A stretch of DNA of 64,000 nucleotides from Archangium lipolyticum (GTDB lineage: Bacteria; Myxococcota; Myxococcia; Myxococcales; Myxococcaceae), in NCBI RefSeq assembly GCF_024623785.1, contig NZ_JANKBZ010000038.1, positions 1 through 64,000 on the forward strand. The letters run 5' to 3'. Under the pieces are notes generated by a model, which was not told where the DNA came from, ran no database searches, and saw nothing but the letters and a program-made list of their open reading frames with translations. Both the position numbers and the translations under genes were made by a program. This document shows positions 48,012-57,930 of this stretch, in pieces (position 1 is the stretch's first letter; the number at the start of each line of letters is the position of its first letter).

Positions 48012-51000
48012 TCAAGGCTCTCCCAGGCCCGACACCGGAGCCGTCTCGTGCTCCGGACCCGGCTCCCCGGGCACGTCCGGCTGCTCCTCCCAGAGCGAGG
48101 GCGGCTCCGCGTCCATGAAGGACTCCAGGTCGGCCCGGGCCTGGGCCGCCAGCGCGTGCCCCGTGGTGCCGTAGCAGCGGGCACGCACCGTCAGGAACTC
48201 CCGCGCCCAGGGCACGTGGGGCTCGTAGGGCGCCAGCGCCCGGGCACACAGGCCCTTGAAGTCGAGCTGCTCGGCGAGCTGCAACCGGCGGCCGATACGC
48301 ACCGTCTGCCAGACGGCGGTGGAGAAGGGCTGCTCCAGGGCTTCGAAGAGCCGCCGCCCCAGGGCCGCGTCCTTGCCGGCCACGACCTGGGTCGCCTCCA
48401 GGGTCGCCGCCACGATGAACCGGTTGGACCAGGGGACCTGGCGCAGCACAGCGAAGCCGCGCTCGAAGGCCCCCGTCGCGTCGGGCAGGCGGCCCTGCCG
48501 CAGCCGCAGCATCCCCAGGGCGAGCTCGGCCTCCGCGGGCCGGAGGGCACGCAGCTGCTCGATGTAGGGCAGGGCGGCCTCGTCCCCCGCCTCCGCCAGC
48601 ACGTGCGCCACCATCGACAGCTCGACCGGACCGCGCGGCTGCCAGCCCGCCTCACGCCACAGACGCAGGGCCTCCCCCCACGTCTCCCGCGCATAGGCCG
48701 TCATGAAGGCGCGGTGCTGCCGGGACGCGGGGCTGTCGCCGCCCGGCGGCACCTTGCCCCCAATGAGAATCTGGTTCTGCGCCACCCGCTCCCAGTCCAC
48801 CGGACCACCCACCAGCTCCGGACGCTCCGCTTTCATGCGGAAGCCCGCCTCCCAGAGCTGATGGACGGAGAAGCCCGTGCGCGCGCGCCCCACGCTGCGG
48901 GCGAAGGCGAACTCCAGGTACGACAGGTCATCCGTGTTGACGAGCGCCTCCTGTCCATCGGCCATCGCCGCCGTCAGCCGGGGGCCACTCACGAAGTGCG
49001 ACAGCACGCCCTCCACCTCGTCCGTGTTCCACGCGGCGGCCAGCGCCCGGCGGTACGGCTCCTGTCCCACCCGCGCGCGCAGCCGCGCCACGTCGTGCCG
49101 CAGCGGCGCCTCGCTGCCCACGAGGATGAGGTCTCCGCCCTGCGTCTGCCACGTCTCCACCGCGGGGAACTCGGCGGCCAGCGTCGCGTAGACGCTGCGC
49201 ACCGTGCGCGCGTCCACCTCGTAGGCCTGCAGCCACTGCAGGAAGAGCCCCCCGGGCGCCAGCCGCTGCCTCACCGCCTGGTAGAACTCACGGGTGAAGA
49301 GGCTGGAGATGCCGGCGCGGTAGGGATTGGAGGGCTCGGAGAAGACGATGTCGTAGGAGTCCTTGGAGGCGAGCAGCACCTCGCGCGCGTCGTCGATGTG
49401 GATGCGCACCTTGGGGTTGTCCAGCACCCGCTCGTTGACGTCCGCGCACCGGCGCGCCATCTCGAGGATGGCGGGCTCGATCTCCACCGCGTCCACCCGC
49501 TCCATCTCCGGCACGGCGCCGAGCCAGCCGGCGGTGCTGCCCGTGCCCAGGCCGATGACGAGCGCGTGACGGGGCTGGGGGTGGAGCAGCGCGCCGATGA
49601 GACCGCCCATCACCTGCGTGCCCGCGTCACCCACGGCGTTGCCGTCCGACTTGCCGTTGACGAAAAAGGCCAGGCCGTTGGCGGCGTTGATGCCCACGCT
49701 GCTCTCCACGCCATCCGCCTCCCACGCCAGCGAGCGGCGGGTGCGTGAGCTCCACTCGCGCAGGCCGTTGACGGAGGCGTCCTTGAGCTGGGCGCGGCCG
49801 GCGCCGATGGGGTTGTGGCGCCAGGCGGCGGTGGGGCCGGTGGCGGTGAGCAGCACGGCCGTCAGCGCGGCCGAACCCAGCGCGGGCACCAGCCCCAGGG
49901 GCGCGGGGCGCTCGTGGCGCAGCGACAGCACCAGCGCGGCCAGCCCCAGCGCCACCAGGATGACGCCCACCAGCCGCCAGGAGCCCGGCGCGGAGAGCAG
50001 CGGCAGCAGGCCGAAGCCGCCCGCCAGCGAGCCCAGGATGGAGCCCACGGTGTTCCACGCGTAGGCCTGGCCCACCTGGCGGCCCACGTCCTCGCCGCCC
50101 CGCCCCAGCAGCGCCAGCAGCAGGGGGAACTGCACACCGGACACGAAGGCGGCGGGGAGCACCACCAGCGCCGCCACGGCCGCCCAGCTGAGCACCAGGC
50201 CTCCGAAGCCGAAGCTGGACAGGGGCCGCAGCACCATGGTCAGCACCGCCACCCGGTCACCCAGCGCCAGCGGCACGGCGATGAAGAGCGCCTCCAGCAG
50301 GCACGTCAGCGCGAAGCCGCGCAGCGTGGCCGGCCGCTGCTGCCCCCACGCCGCGTAGGCCGCGCCTCCCAGGCCGATGCCCGCCAGCGCCACCACCAGG
50401 ATGAGGCCGAAGGTGAAGGTGGAGCCTCCCAGCAGCGGCCCCAGCATCCGGTACCACACCAGCTCCATGAGGAAGAAGGCGAAGCCCACCAGCGCCGCGG
50501 CCCCCAGCACGAAGTGGCGCGGGGCGGCCGGCGTGGCCGGCGTGGTGCCACCGCCGGCATCGGCCGGAGCGGTGGAGGGCTCGTTCTCGGGCAGCCCCCG
50601 CGCCACGCCCCGGGCCACCATCGCCACCACCACGTTGAGCAGACACGCCAACCACAGGGTGGTGCGCGTGCCGAACACCTCGAAGAGGAAGAAGGTGGAG
50701 GCCGTCGCGCCCGCCACCGCGCCCAGCGTGTTGACGCCGTAGAGGACGGCCAGCGCCCGGCGCCGCACGTCCTCGGCCGACTCCGCCGCGCGCGCCGCCG
50801 CCGGCAGCGTGCCTCCCATCAGCAGCGTGGGCACCGCCAGCACCAGCGCGGAGAGCACCAGCCGCACCGCCGAGCCTCCCACCAGCCCCAGCGACATCGT
50901 CCCGCCCAGCGCCACGTACAGCAGCCGCGCCAGGCCGATGAGCAGCGGCGTCAGCGCCGCGCTCAGCGAGATGAGCAGCTCCAGGTTCGCGTAGAGGCCC

Positions 51001-51209
51001 AGCGGCTGACGCTCCCGGTCCGCGCGCGCGCCCAGCAGGGCGCTGCCCAGTCCCAGCCCTCCCATGAAGATGGCCAGCACCGCGGCCGAGGCCGCCGTCG
51101 AGGCTCCGAAGATGAGCCGCAGCTCCCGCTGCCAGGCGGTCTGGTACACCAACGCACAGAACCCCGAGCCGAACAACAGGGGGGCAACCTTCCAGACGCG
51201 AGCGTTCAT
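48012..51209 (-). CDS. fused membrane transporter-like/spermidine synthase-like/TPR protein
   Basis: About 1065 residues from ATG 51209. Residues 1-215 and 240-455 are two blocks of membrane helices of the MFS-like kind (first block LLFGSGFCALVYQTAWQREL). A Rossmann methyltransferase-type domain of the spermidine synthase family follows at about 510-760, with VIGLGTGSTAGWLG, VDAVEIEPAILEMARRC and DDAREVLLA. The last 250 residues are TPR-like helical repeats. Fusions of this type are annotated as fused MFS transporter/spermidine synthase. The acidic EIEP site binds the aminopropyl donor in true synthases, but whether this protein makes polyamines is unproven. Confidence 0.88.
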   Translation of the reverse strand: MNARVWKVAPLLFGSGFCALVYQTAWQRELRLIFGASTAASAAVLAIFMGGLGLGSALLGARADRERQPLGLYANLELLISLSAALTPLLIGLARLLYVALGGTMSLGLVGGSAVRLVLSALVLAVPTLLMGGTLPAAARAAESAEDVRRRALAVLYGVNTLGAVAGATASTFFLFEVFGTRTTLWLACLLNVVVAMVARGVARGLPENEPSTAPADAGGGTTPATPAAPRHFVLGAAALVGFAFFLMELVWYRMLGPLLGGSTFTFGLILVVALAGIGLGGAAYAAWGQQRPATLRGFALTCLLEALFIAVPLALGDRVAVLTMVLRPLSSFGFGGLVLSWAAVAALVVLPAAFVSGVQFPLLLALLGRGGEDVGRQVGQAYAWNTVGSILGSLAGGFGLLPLLSAPGSWRLVGVILVALGLAALVLSLRHERPAPLGLVPALGSAALTAVLLTATGPTAAWRHNPIGAGRAQLKDASVNGLREWSSRTRRSLAWEADGVESSVGINAANGLAFFVNGKSDGNAVGDAGTQVMGGLIGALLHPQPRHALVIGLGTGSTAGWLGAVPEMERVDAVEIEPAILEMARRCADVNERVLDNPKVRIHIDDAREVLLASKDSYDIVFSEPSNPYRAGISSLFTREFYQAVRQRLAPGGLFLQWLQAYEVDARTVRSVYATLAAEFPAVETWQTQGGDLILVGSEAPLRHDVARLRARVGQEPYRRALAAAWNTDEVEGVLSHFVSGPRLTAAMADGQEALVNTDDLSYLEFAFARSVGRARTGFSVHQLWEAGFRMKAERPELVGGPVDWERVAQNQILIGGKVPPGGDSPASRQHRAFMTAYARETWGEALRLWREAGWQPRGPVELSMVAHVLAEAGDEAALPYIEQLRALRPAEAELALGMLRLRQGRLPDATGAFERGFAVLRQVPWSNRFIVAATLEATQVVAGKDAALGRRLFEALEQPFSTAVWQTVRIGRRLQLAEQLDFKGLCARALAPYEPHVPWAREFLTVRARCYGTTGHALAAQARADLESFMDAEPPSLWEEQPDVPGEPGPEHETAPVSGLGEP

Positions 51210-51501
51210 CATCTCCCAGGGGGGCGAGGGGACACGGGACAACAGGGGGGCGATTGGACCATCCACGCCCCGGGGTGACCAGTTCCAAGTCAGCCCGCCC
51301 GTGCGTCCGGACCCACACCAGACGGCCGAGCCCCGGAGGGAGGACGTCCCGGGTAACGCGATGCGTTGGCGCGGTCCGTCGTATCTCCCTCGCATGGGAG
51401 ACCCGAGCCACGGCTTATGCCCGCCTGGAGGGGGACCCTGGCGCCGTGCCATGTGAGCCGTTAAGGGAGCGCCCCTTCCCCCCAGAGACGAAGTTCCCCC
51501 C

Positions 51502-53217
51502 ATGAAACAGTACGAGAAGAAGCTCGACGCCAACGGCCGCCCCTACCTGGAGACGAACCTCACGGGGCTGATGCTCACCCGCCTGCCGCTGCTCAACAAG
51601 GGCACCTCCTTCACGCTGGAGGAGCGGCGCGAGTTCGGCCTGCTGGGGCTCCTGCCCACGCACGTCTCCTCGCTGGACGAGCAGATCGAGCGCTCCTACG
51701 CCAACTTCCGCTCCTTCCGCTCGGACCTGGAGAAGCACGTCTTCCTGCGCGCCCTTCAGGACCGCAGCGAGGTGCTCTTCTACGCGCTGCTCAACCGGCA
51801 CATCGAGGAGATGATGCCCATCATCTACACCCCGACGGTGGCGCAGGCGGTGGAGCAGTTCAGCCGCATCTACCGCTACCCGCGCGGGCTGGTGGTGAGC
51901 CCGGAGAACATCGGCGAAATCGACTCGCTGCTGGCGAACACGCCCTTCCCGGACGTGCAATTGATTGTCGCCACGGACAACGAGGGAATCCTGGGCATTG
52001 GAGACCAGGGCTTCGGCGGCCTGGCCATCTGCATCGGCAAGCTGTCGCTGTACACGGCCGCGGCGGGTATCGATCCAGCGGTGACGCTGCCGGTGGAGCT
52101 GGACGTGGGCACCAACCGCAAGGAGCTGCTGGATGACCCGCTCTACCTGGGCGTGAAGCGCCCGCGCATGGAGGGCAAGGAGTACGACGACTTCATCCAC
52201 GCGTTCGTGACGGGGCTCAAGAAGCGCTTCCCCAACGTGCTGGTGCAGTGGGAGGACTTCAGCAAGCAGAAGGCCTTCGACGTGCTGGACCGGTACCGGG
52301 ACGTGCTGCCCTCGCTCAACGACGACGTGCAGGGCACGGGCGCGGTGGTGCTGGCGGGCCTGCTGGCGGCCACGCGGCGCAGCCAGACGACGCTCGGGCA
52401 GCAGGTGTACCTGGTGCACGGCGCGGGCGCCGGGGGCGTGGGCGTGGCGCGGCAGATCGTCCGCGGCATGGAGCGCGAGGGGATGAGCACGCAGCAGGCG
52501 CGTGAGCGCATCTACCTCATCGACTCCAAGGGCCTCATCCTGAAGGACCGCAAGGGATTGGAGCCGTACAAGCTGGAGTTCGCGCACGAGCCGTCGCGCG
52601 TGGCGGGCTGGAAGATTCAGGGCAGCATCCCGAGCCTGCTGGAGACGGCGCGGGAGGCGAAGGTGACGGTGCTGCTGGGCCTGAGCGGCCAGCGCGGGGC
52701 GTTCGGCGAGGACGTGGTGAAGGCGGTGGCGAGGAACACGCCGTACCCGGTGGTGTTCGCGCTGAGCAACCCCACGGCGAACAGCGAGGCGGTGCCGGCG
52801 GACATCTACCGGTGGACGGAGGGCAAGGCGCTGGTGGCCACGGGCAGCCCGTTCGAGGACGTGGAGTGGGATGGGGCGCCGCACCCGGTGGGACAGGGCA
52901 ACAACGCCTTCATCTTCCCCGGGCTGGGGCTGGGCGTGCTGCTGACGAAGGCGAAGCGGGTGACGGACGGGATGCTGACGGCGGCGTCGCTGGCGCTGGC
53001 GGACTACACGGACGGGGCGAGGCTGGCGCAGGGTGCGCTCTACCCGCGAATGGACCGGCTGCGCGCGGCGAGCCGGCAGGTGGCCATGGCCGTCATCCGC
53101 CAGGCGGTGAAGGAAGAGGTGGCCACGCGCAAGCCGCCCGAGGACCTGGAGGGACTGCTCGAGTCGGAGATGTGGCGGCCCGAGTTCCTCCCCATCCGGC
53201 GAGCGCCGGGACAGTGA
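51502..53217 (+). CDS. maeA: NAD-dependent malic enzyme
   Basis: Converts L-malate to pyruvate and CO2 with NAD reduction. 571 residues, close to the usual 565 of the large NAD malic enzymes. Signatures: MMPIIYTPTVAQAVEQFSRI (catalytic Tyr), LVVATDNEGILG-type DNEGILGIGDQGFGG, LNDDVQGTGAVVLAG (metal ligands), and the nucleotide loop HGAGAGGVGVARQI. All are intact. It is a single-gene unit with about 290 bases upstream to the divergent gene; that stretch shows no other gene. Start ATG 51502. Confidence 0.96.
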   Translation: MKQYEKKLDANGRPYLETNLTGLMLTRLPLLNKGTSFTLEERREFGLLGLLPTHVSSLDEQIERSYANFRSFRSDLEKHVFLRALQDRSEVLFYALLNRHIEEMMPIIYTPTVAQAVEQFSRIYRYPRGLVVSPENIGEIDSLLANTPFPDVQLIVATDNEGILGIGDQGFGGLAICIGKLSLYTAAAGIDPAVTLPVELDVGTNRKELLDDPLYLGVKRPRMEGKEYDDFIHAFVTGLKKRFPNVLVQWEDFSKQKAFDVLDRYRDVLPSLNDDVQGTGAVVLAGLLAATRRSQTTLGQQVYLVHGAGAGGVGVARQIVRGMEREGMSTQQARERIYLIDSKGLILKDRKGLEPYKLEFAHEPSRVAGWKIQGSIPSLLETAREAKVTVLLGLSGQRGAFGEDVVKAVARNTPYPVVFALSNPTANSEAVPADIYRWTEGKALVATGSPFEDVEWDGAPHPVGQGNNAFIFPGLGLGVLLTKAKRVTDGMLTAASLALADYTDGARLAQGALYPRMDRLRAASRQVAMAVIRQAVKEEVATRKPPEDLEGLLESEMWRPEFLPIRRAPGQ

Positions 53218-53224
53218 GGCCGTA

Positions 53225-53245
53225 GGCCCGGTTCAGTGCCGGGCC
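53225..53245. terminator. bidirectional terminator-like hairpin
   Basis: GGCCCGG (53225-53231) pairs perfectly with CCGGGCC (53239-53245) across a 7-base loop, between the convergent malic enzyme and histidine kinase genes. Confidence 0.6.
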
Positions 53246-53250
53246 TCCGT

Positions 53251-56133
53251 TCACCTCGTGGGGGCCGGTCCGGCCCCTCGGGGTACCCGGACGATGAAGG
53301 AGGTGCCCGCCGCGCCCGTCTCCACCTCCACCCTGCCCCCGTGCCCCTCCACCACCTGGCGCACGATGTAGAGCCCCAGCCCCAGGCTGCCCGACGGCCG
53401 GAACTTCGACATGCCCCGCCGGAACGGCTCGAAGAGCACCGGCAAGAGCTCCGCCGACACCGGCTCTCCCTCGTTGAACACGGACAGCTCCACCTCCCTC
53501 TCCTTCCCCCTCGCCCTCACCACCACCGGCGTCCCCGCCCGGGCATACCTCAGCGCGTTGGACAGCAGGTTGGAGAGCACCTGTCTCATGCGTGCCTCGT
53601 CCCACCACCCCTCGCACGGCCCGTCCCCCTCCAGCCGGACGTCGCTGCTCGGGTGCGTCACCGTGAACTCGTCGATGACCTCCTGGCACAGCCGCATCAA
53701 GTCGTTCTCCGTCCGCTCCAGCGGAATGCCTCCCCCCAACCGCCCCCGCGTGAAGTCGAGCAGGTCCGAGATCATCCGCCCCATGGTGTCCGCGCTGTTG
53801 GCGATGCGCCCCGCCATGCGCAGCAGGGCCTCGGGGCTCGGCTTCTCCAGACGTTGCAGCGTGCGCGCGCCCAGCGAGATGGCCGTCAGCGGGTTGCGCA
53901 GGTCATGGCTCACCACCCCCAGGAACTGCTGCTCCAGCTCGGCCCGCTGCCGCGTCTCCTCGTAGAGCCGTGCCCGCTCCAGCGCCTGGGCGCACAGCCG
54001 GCAGAGCGACTCCAGGTGCGCCTTCTCCCGCGCACTGAGGCGGCGGGGCGTGGAGAAGCTCAGTCCCAGCACGCCCACGACGCGCTCCCCGCTCACCAGC
54101 GGGAGGGTGCCCCAGGCGCGGCTCCGGGTGTCGTGCAGCCTCCGGGCGACGTCGGGCCAGCCGCGCTCGAAGGCCTCCAAGGATTCGACCCACACCATGC
54201 GCCCCATGCGCGCCGCGTCCGTGGGAGGCGTCCGCACGGAGAGCGGGATGCCCCGGTACGGCTGGACGAGGCTGTCCGGGTACCCGACGCTGTCGAGGAC
54301 GCACAGCTCCTCGCCCTCCACGATGCTGACGGCGCCCGCGTAGGCGCCCACGGCCTCGAGTCCGTGCGCCATCACCGCCTCGGCCACCTGCTTGGGGGTG
54401 AGCGCGTGCGCGAAGACGGCCGTGGTGGCCTGGAGCGCCGCGGCGCGCTGCTCGGCCAGCTTGCGCTCGGTGATGTCGCGCACGGTGCCCATCAGCCAGC
54501 GCCTGCCGCCCGCGTCCACATGGGCCTGGCCCCGCGAGGCCAACCACCGCAGCACGCCTCCGTCCCGGGGCCCGATCACCCGGTACTCGGTGTCATAGAG
54601 GCCGCCGTTCTCGCCGGCGAACGCGCGCCGTCCCAGCTGCCGCACCCGCTCGTGGTCCTCCGGGTGGACGATCTCCAACCACCTGTCCAGCCCCGTGCGA
54701 GCGTCGGGCGGCAATCCGAACAGCTCCTTCGTCCGCGCGTCCCACCTCATCTCTCCCGTGGACGGATCATGTTGCCAGACGCCCAGCGCGGCGGAGTCCA
54801 ACGCCAGGCGAAGCCGCTCCTCGCTGAGCCGCAGCGACTGCTGGGTGGCCTTCTGCTCGGTGATGTCCTCCATCGTCAGCACGCTGGCGACGATGCGGCC
54901 CTCCGCGTCGCGCACGGGCGCGGCATTCACCCGGGACAGGAGCTGGCACCCATCGTCCCGGTGGATGACGAGCTCCTCGCCCAGCACCACCTCACCCGCC
55001 AGCGCGCGCACCAGCGGCAGCTCCGCCAGCGCATAGCCCTGGCCGTTGGCGTGCCGGGTGAGCTCCCAGCGGTACGACTCCACGCCTCCCACCGGCACCG
55101 CGGAGGCCCCCAGCAGAGAGGCCAATCTCTCGTTGGACAGCAGCATCCGCCCCGTGGGCGCCTCGGCGATGAGCACCCCCGTGGGCATCTGATGCAACAC
55201 GGCCTGGAGCAGCCGCTCCTTGGACTCCAGCTCGGCCATCAGCTGCGACAGCCGCCGCTCCGCCTCCCGCCTCGCGGTGATGTCCACCACCAGCGACACG
55301 CCCCGGCGTGACTCGCCCTCCACCAGCGCGCTGCCCAGGAGGATGTCCACCCGCGAGCCGTCCCTGCGCTGGTACTGCTTCTCCCTCAGCGAACCCACGC
55401 CCCGGAGAAGCACCCGCGCGACGCTCTGGCGATCCTTCTCCTCCCACTCCGGTGGCGTCATCTGCCGCCAGTCGAGCCGGCCCTGCTCCAGCTCCTCGCG
55501 CGTGTAGCCCACCATGCCGAGGAAGGTGTCGTTGGCATCCAGGATGGTGCCATCCAGGTCCCAATAGAGGGTCCCCACCACGCCGGATTCGGAGAGGCGC
55601 CGCGCCCGTGCCTGGGACTTCGCCAGCTCGTGCTGAAGCCGTTGTTGCTCGGCCAGGGCCTGCTCGCGCTCGCGCTGCCGGGCCAGCTCCGCGCGCCGCA
55701 TGCGCACCAGGGCCCATGTCTGCGCCACCAGGTGCTTGGGCTCGATGGGCTGGGGGATGTAGCCATCCGCCCCGTCCTCGAAGAGCCGCTCCTCCAGCTC
55801 CTCGTCGCGCATCAGCGCGGAGATGTAGAGCACGGGGATGCCCGCGGTGGCGGGATTCAGCTTGAGCTGGTGGCACACGTCGAAGCCGCTCATGTCCGGC
55901 AGCCTCACGTCCAGCACCACCACCTCCGGCGGCGCCACCATGGCCGCGAGCGCCTCCTGACCCGTGGCCGCCTCCACGACCTCCATGCCGGCCATTCGCA
56001 AGGTCTGGGTGATGAGGTAGCGCTTGGCTTCCGTGTCATCGACGACCAACACCCGCCCGTCCATCCGGGGGGTGGACGCGGGCTTCGGCGGGTCCTGGAT
56101 GCGCAACACGATGGGGGCTCCCGATTGGCCCAT
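53251..56133 (-). CDS. hybrid histidine kinase: receiver, PAS domains, GAF, HisKA-HATPase
   Basis: About 960 residues from ATG 56133 (the frame extends to 56196; ATG 56064 directly before the receiver is another option). Order: receiver at 25-140 (GRVLVVDDTEAKRYLITQTL, Asp in VVVLDVRLPDMSGF), coiled coil at 150-185, PAS-type domains between about 190 and 560 with PAC-like QYQRRDGSRVDIL, GAF at about 570-700, HisKA with VVSHDLRNPLTAIS near 730, and HATPase ending SLGLGLYIVRQVVEGHGGRV. No membrane segment. A cytoplasmic integrator of several inputs; the output partner is not nearby. A decayed copy of its 3' end lies just upstream. Confidence 0.92.
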   Translation of the reverse strand: MGQSGAPIVLRIQDPPKPASTPRMDGRVLVVDDTEAKRYLITQTLRMAGMEVVEAATGQEALAAMVAPPEVVVLDVRLPDMSGFDVCHQLKLNPATAGIPVLYISALMRDEELEERLFEDGADGYIPQPIEPKHLVAQTWALVRMRRAELARQREREQALAEQQRLQHELAKSQARARRLSESGVVGTLYWDLDGTILDANDTFLGMVGYTREELEQGRLDWRQMTPPEWEEKDRQSVARVLLRGVGSLREKQYQRRDGSRVDILLGSALVEGESRRGVSLVVDITARREAERRLSQLMAELESKERLLQAVLHQMPTGVLIAEAPTGRMLLSNERLASLLGASAVPVGGVESYRWELTRHANGQGYALAELPLVRALAGEVVLGEELVIHRDDGCQLLSRVNAAPVRDAEGRIVASVLTMEDITEQKATQQSLRLSEERLRLALDSAALGVWQHDPSTGEMRWDARTKELFGLPPDARTGLDRWLEIVHPEDHERVRQLGRRAFAGENGGLYDTEYRVIGPRDGGVLRWLASRGQAHVDAGGRRWLMGTVRDITERKLAEQRAAALQATTAVFAHALTPKQVAEAVMAHGLEAVGAYAGAVSIVEGEELCVLDSVGYPDSLVQPYRGIPLSVRTPPTDAARMGRMVWVESLEAFERGWPDVARRLHDTRSRAWGTLPLVSGERVVGVLGLSFSTPRRLSAREKAHLESLCRLCAQALERARLYEETRQRAELEQQFLGVVSHDLRNPLTAISLGARTLQRLEKPSPEALLRMAGRIANSADTMGRMISDLLDFTRGRLGGGIPLERTENDLMRLCQEVIDEFTVTHPSSDVRLEGDGPCEGWWDEARMRQVLSNLLSNALRYARAGTPVVVRARGKEREVELSVFNEGEPVSAELLPVLFEPFRRGMSKFRPSGSLGLGLYIVRQVVEGHGGRVEVETGAAGTSFIVRVPRGAGPAPTR

Positions 56134-56231
56134 GGGGGGTACAACAGGCGGCAGGAGGGTTGTGCCATGAACCGCGCCGGGCCGTCCTGGCGGCACGGCC
56201 CTCAGCTGTCGACCACCTTACGAGGACGCGC

Positions 56232-56360
56232 CTACATGCTCCGAGGTACCCGGACGAGGAAGGAGGTGCCCACCGCCCCCGTCTCCACCTCCACCCTGCC
56301 GCCATGCCCCTCCACCACTTGGCGCACTGTCGTGGGGCCGAGCCCGAATGGATGCCACTC
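56232..56360 (-). pseudogene. histidine kinase fragment: decayed copy of the end of the neighbouring kinase
   Basis: Read on the minus strand, this piece gives FGLGPTTVRQVVEGHGGRVE and continues through TSFLVRVPR to a TAG stop at 56234-56232. It matches the last 35 residues of the adjacent kinase gene (53251-53370) almost residue for residue, but the sequence upstream of it does not continue as a kinase. It is a leftover of a duplicated kinase gene. The rest of the gap 56134-56470 shows nothing else. Confidence 0.75.
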
Positions 56361-56470
56361 GCCACGATGAGGACTCCGTTCCGCCTGGGGGAAGGCAGCC
56401 AGGATGGTAAACCCCCAGGCCCGCCGTATCGCGCCCCGAACACGCGGAGCAGGCGCCGCTCACCTGACGC

Positions 56471-57802
56471 TCACCCGGGCGGATGTCTCGCTCCGATGGG
56501 GGAGGAGGGAGGGAGCGTCCGCTCGGCCGGTTGCGCCTCCTCCGTCTCTGAAGGCGGATGCCTCCAACCGGGCCGTCCCACGGGTCTCCTCGGAGGAGCC
56601 TCGGTGGGCAACAGCTCGCCCGTATCCTTCCACCCCGCCTCGATGAGGGCTTCGAAGGAAGGGCCGGTGGCCACGGCCTCGAGCTGGCGCGCCTGCCGGT
56701 CCAGCTCGCGGATGGCGGCGAGCTTCTCGTCATGGCCGAGCTTCGCCGCGTTCACGGCCGCGCGCAGCACCCGGAGGGTCTCATCGTAGATGTCGAGCTG
56801 CACGGGGTAGGGGTGCCGGTCCTTCCCGCCCTGGGCGAAGGCGAAGCGCGCGGGGTCGGTGAAGCGCGCGGGCGAGCCGTGGAGGACCTCGGCCACGGTG
56901 GCCAGCGCGGCCACGGTGCGAGCGCCCACGCCGGGGGTGAGGAGCAGCTCGGCGAAGTCCCGAGGGCCCTGCTCGGCCGCGGCGGCGAGCGTGCCGTGGA
57001 GCCGGCGCAGGATGACGTCATCGCGAGTCACCTCCTCGTGCTCGGGCATCTGCAGGTGGGGAAGGGGCAGGGGCAGGTTGACGGGGGTGGGCTGCTCGCG
57101 GGGACGCAGCTTGCGAAGCGCGCCCACCACCACGTCCGGCCCCTGGGACACGAGCTCCACCTGGGCGGCGCGGGCCCGAGAGGCGCGCCGGTCGGTGAGG
57201 TTGAGGATGACGCCCTGGGGAGGCCCGGCGATGGCGGCATGGGGCGCGTCCACGAAGCTGCCGAGTCCCTCGGACAACCAGTGGTAGCGCCGGGCCTGAC
57301 GGCGCTCGGTGTTCATGCCCTGCTGCACCACGGCCCAGGCGTTGTCGTCCGAGAGGATGAGGCTGTGGGAGTACAGCTCGAAGCCATCCTGGACGGCGGC
57401 GCTGTCCACCTTGGCGGTGAGCCGGCTGGCGCGCACGAGGGCGTCGGCGTCGATGCCCACGCGGTCGCCGATGATGCGCAGCTCGTCGGGGGTGCGGCGT
57501 GCCTGAAGGCCCTTGCCGCCGACCACGTAGAGGCCGAGCTGGCGTCCGCCCGGGGTGAGCCCGCGTTTGAGCGCGCCGAGCACGGTGGTGGTGACGCCCG
57601 AGGAGTGCCAGTCCATGCCCATGACGGCGCCGAAGGACTGGAACCAGAAGGGGTGCGCGAAGCGGCGCAGCACCTCGTGGCGGCCGTAGTGGAGGACGAG
57701 CGCCTCCACCAGCACGCGGCTCATGCGCGCCATGCGCTCGGCGAGCCAGTCCGGCACCCGGCCCGAGTGAAGAGGAAGATCCGCGCTGCCCGTTCTGTCC
57801 AT
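56471..57802 (-). CDS. DUF763 domain protein
   Basis: A 443-residue protein from ATG 57802 with a GGAG ribosome-binding site. The N-terminus DRTGSADLPLHSGRVPDWL and the block GMDWHSSGVTTTVLGALKRG are typical of DUF763, a family of unknown function best known from archaea and thermophilic bacteria. Near residues 285-310, LLTPGVGARTVAALATVAEV looks like a helix-hairpin-helix DNA-binding motif. The last 60 residues are low-complexity. It may act on nucleic acid; that is inference from the motif only. No operon partner. Confidence 0.88.
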   Translation of the reverse strand: MDRTGSADLPLHSGRVPDWLAERMARMSRVLVEALVLHYGRHEVLRRFAHPFWFQSFGAVMGMDWHSSGVTTTVLGALKRGLTPGGRQLGLYVVGGKGLQARRTPDELRIIGDRVGIDADALVRASRLTAKVDSAAVQDGFELYSHSLILSDDNAWAVVQQGMNTERRQARRYHWLSEGLGSFVDAPHAAIAGPPQGVILNLTDRRASRARAAQVELVSQGPDVVVGALRKLRPREQPTPVNLPLPLPHLQMPEHEEVTRDDVILRRLHGTLAAAAEQGPRDFAELLLTPGVGARTVAALATVAEVLHGSPARFTDPARFAFAQGGKDRHPYPVQLDIYDETLRVLRAAVNAAKLGHDEKLAAIRELDRQARQLEAVATGPSFEALIEAGWKDTGELLPTEAPPRRPVGRPGWRHPPSETEEAQPAERTLPPSSPIGARHPPG

Positions 57803-57930
57803 GATGACTCCGGAGGTAACCTCCAGGAGACAACCTTTGAACTCGGGTCCTTCTTCACCAGGGGGGACGCGGTGACACGAGGCTGCTCGCTCTGCGAACG
57901 GGCACGCGGACCCACCCGAGCGGTTCCGGT

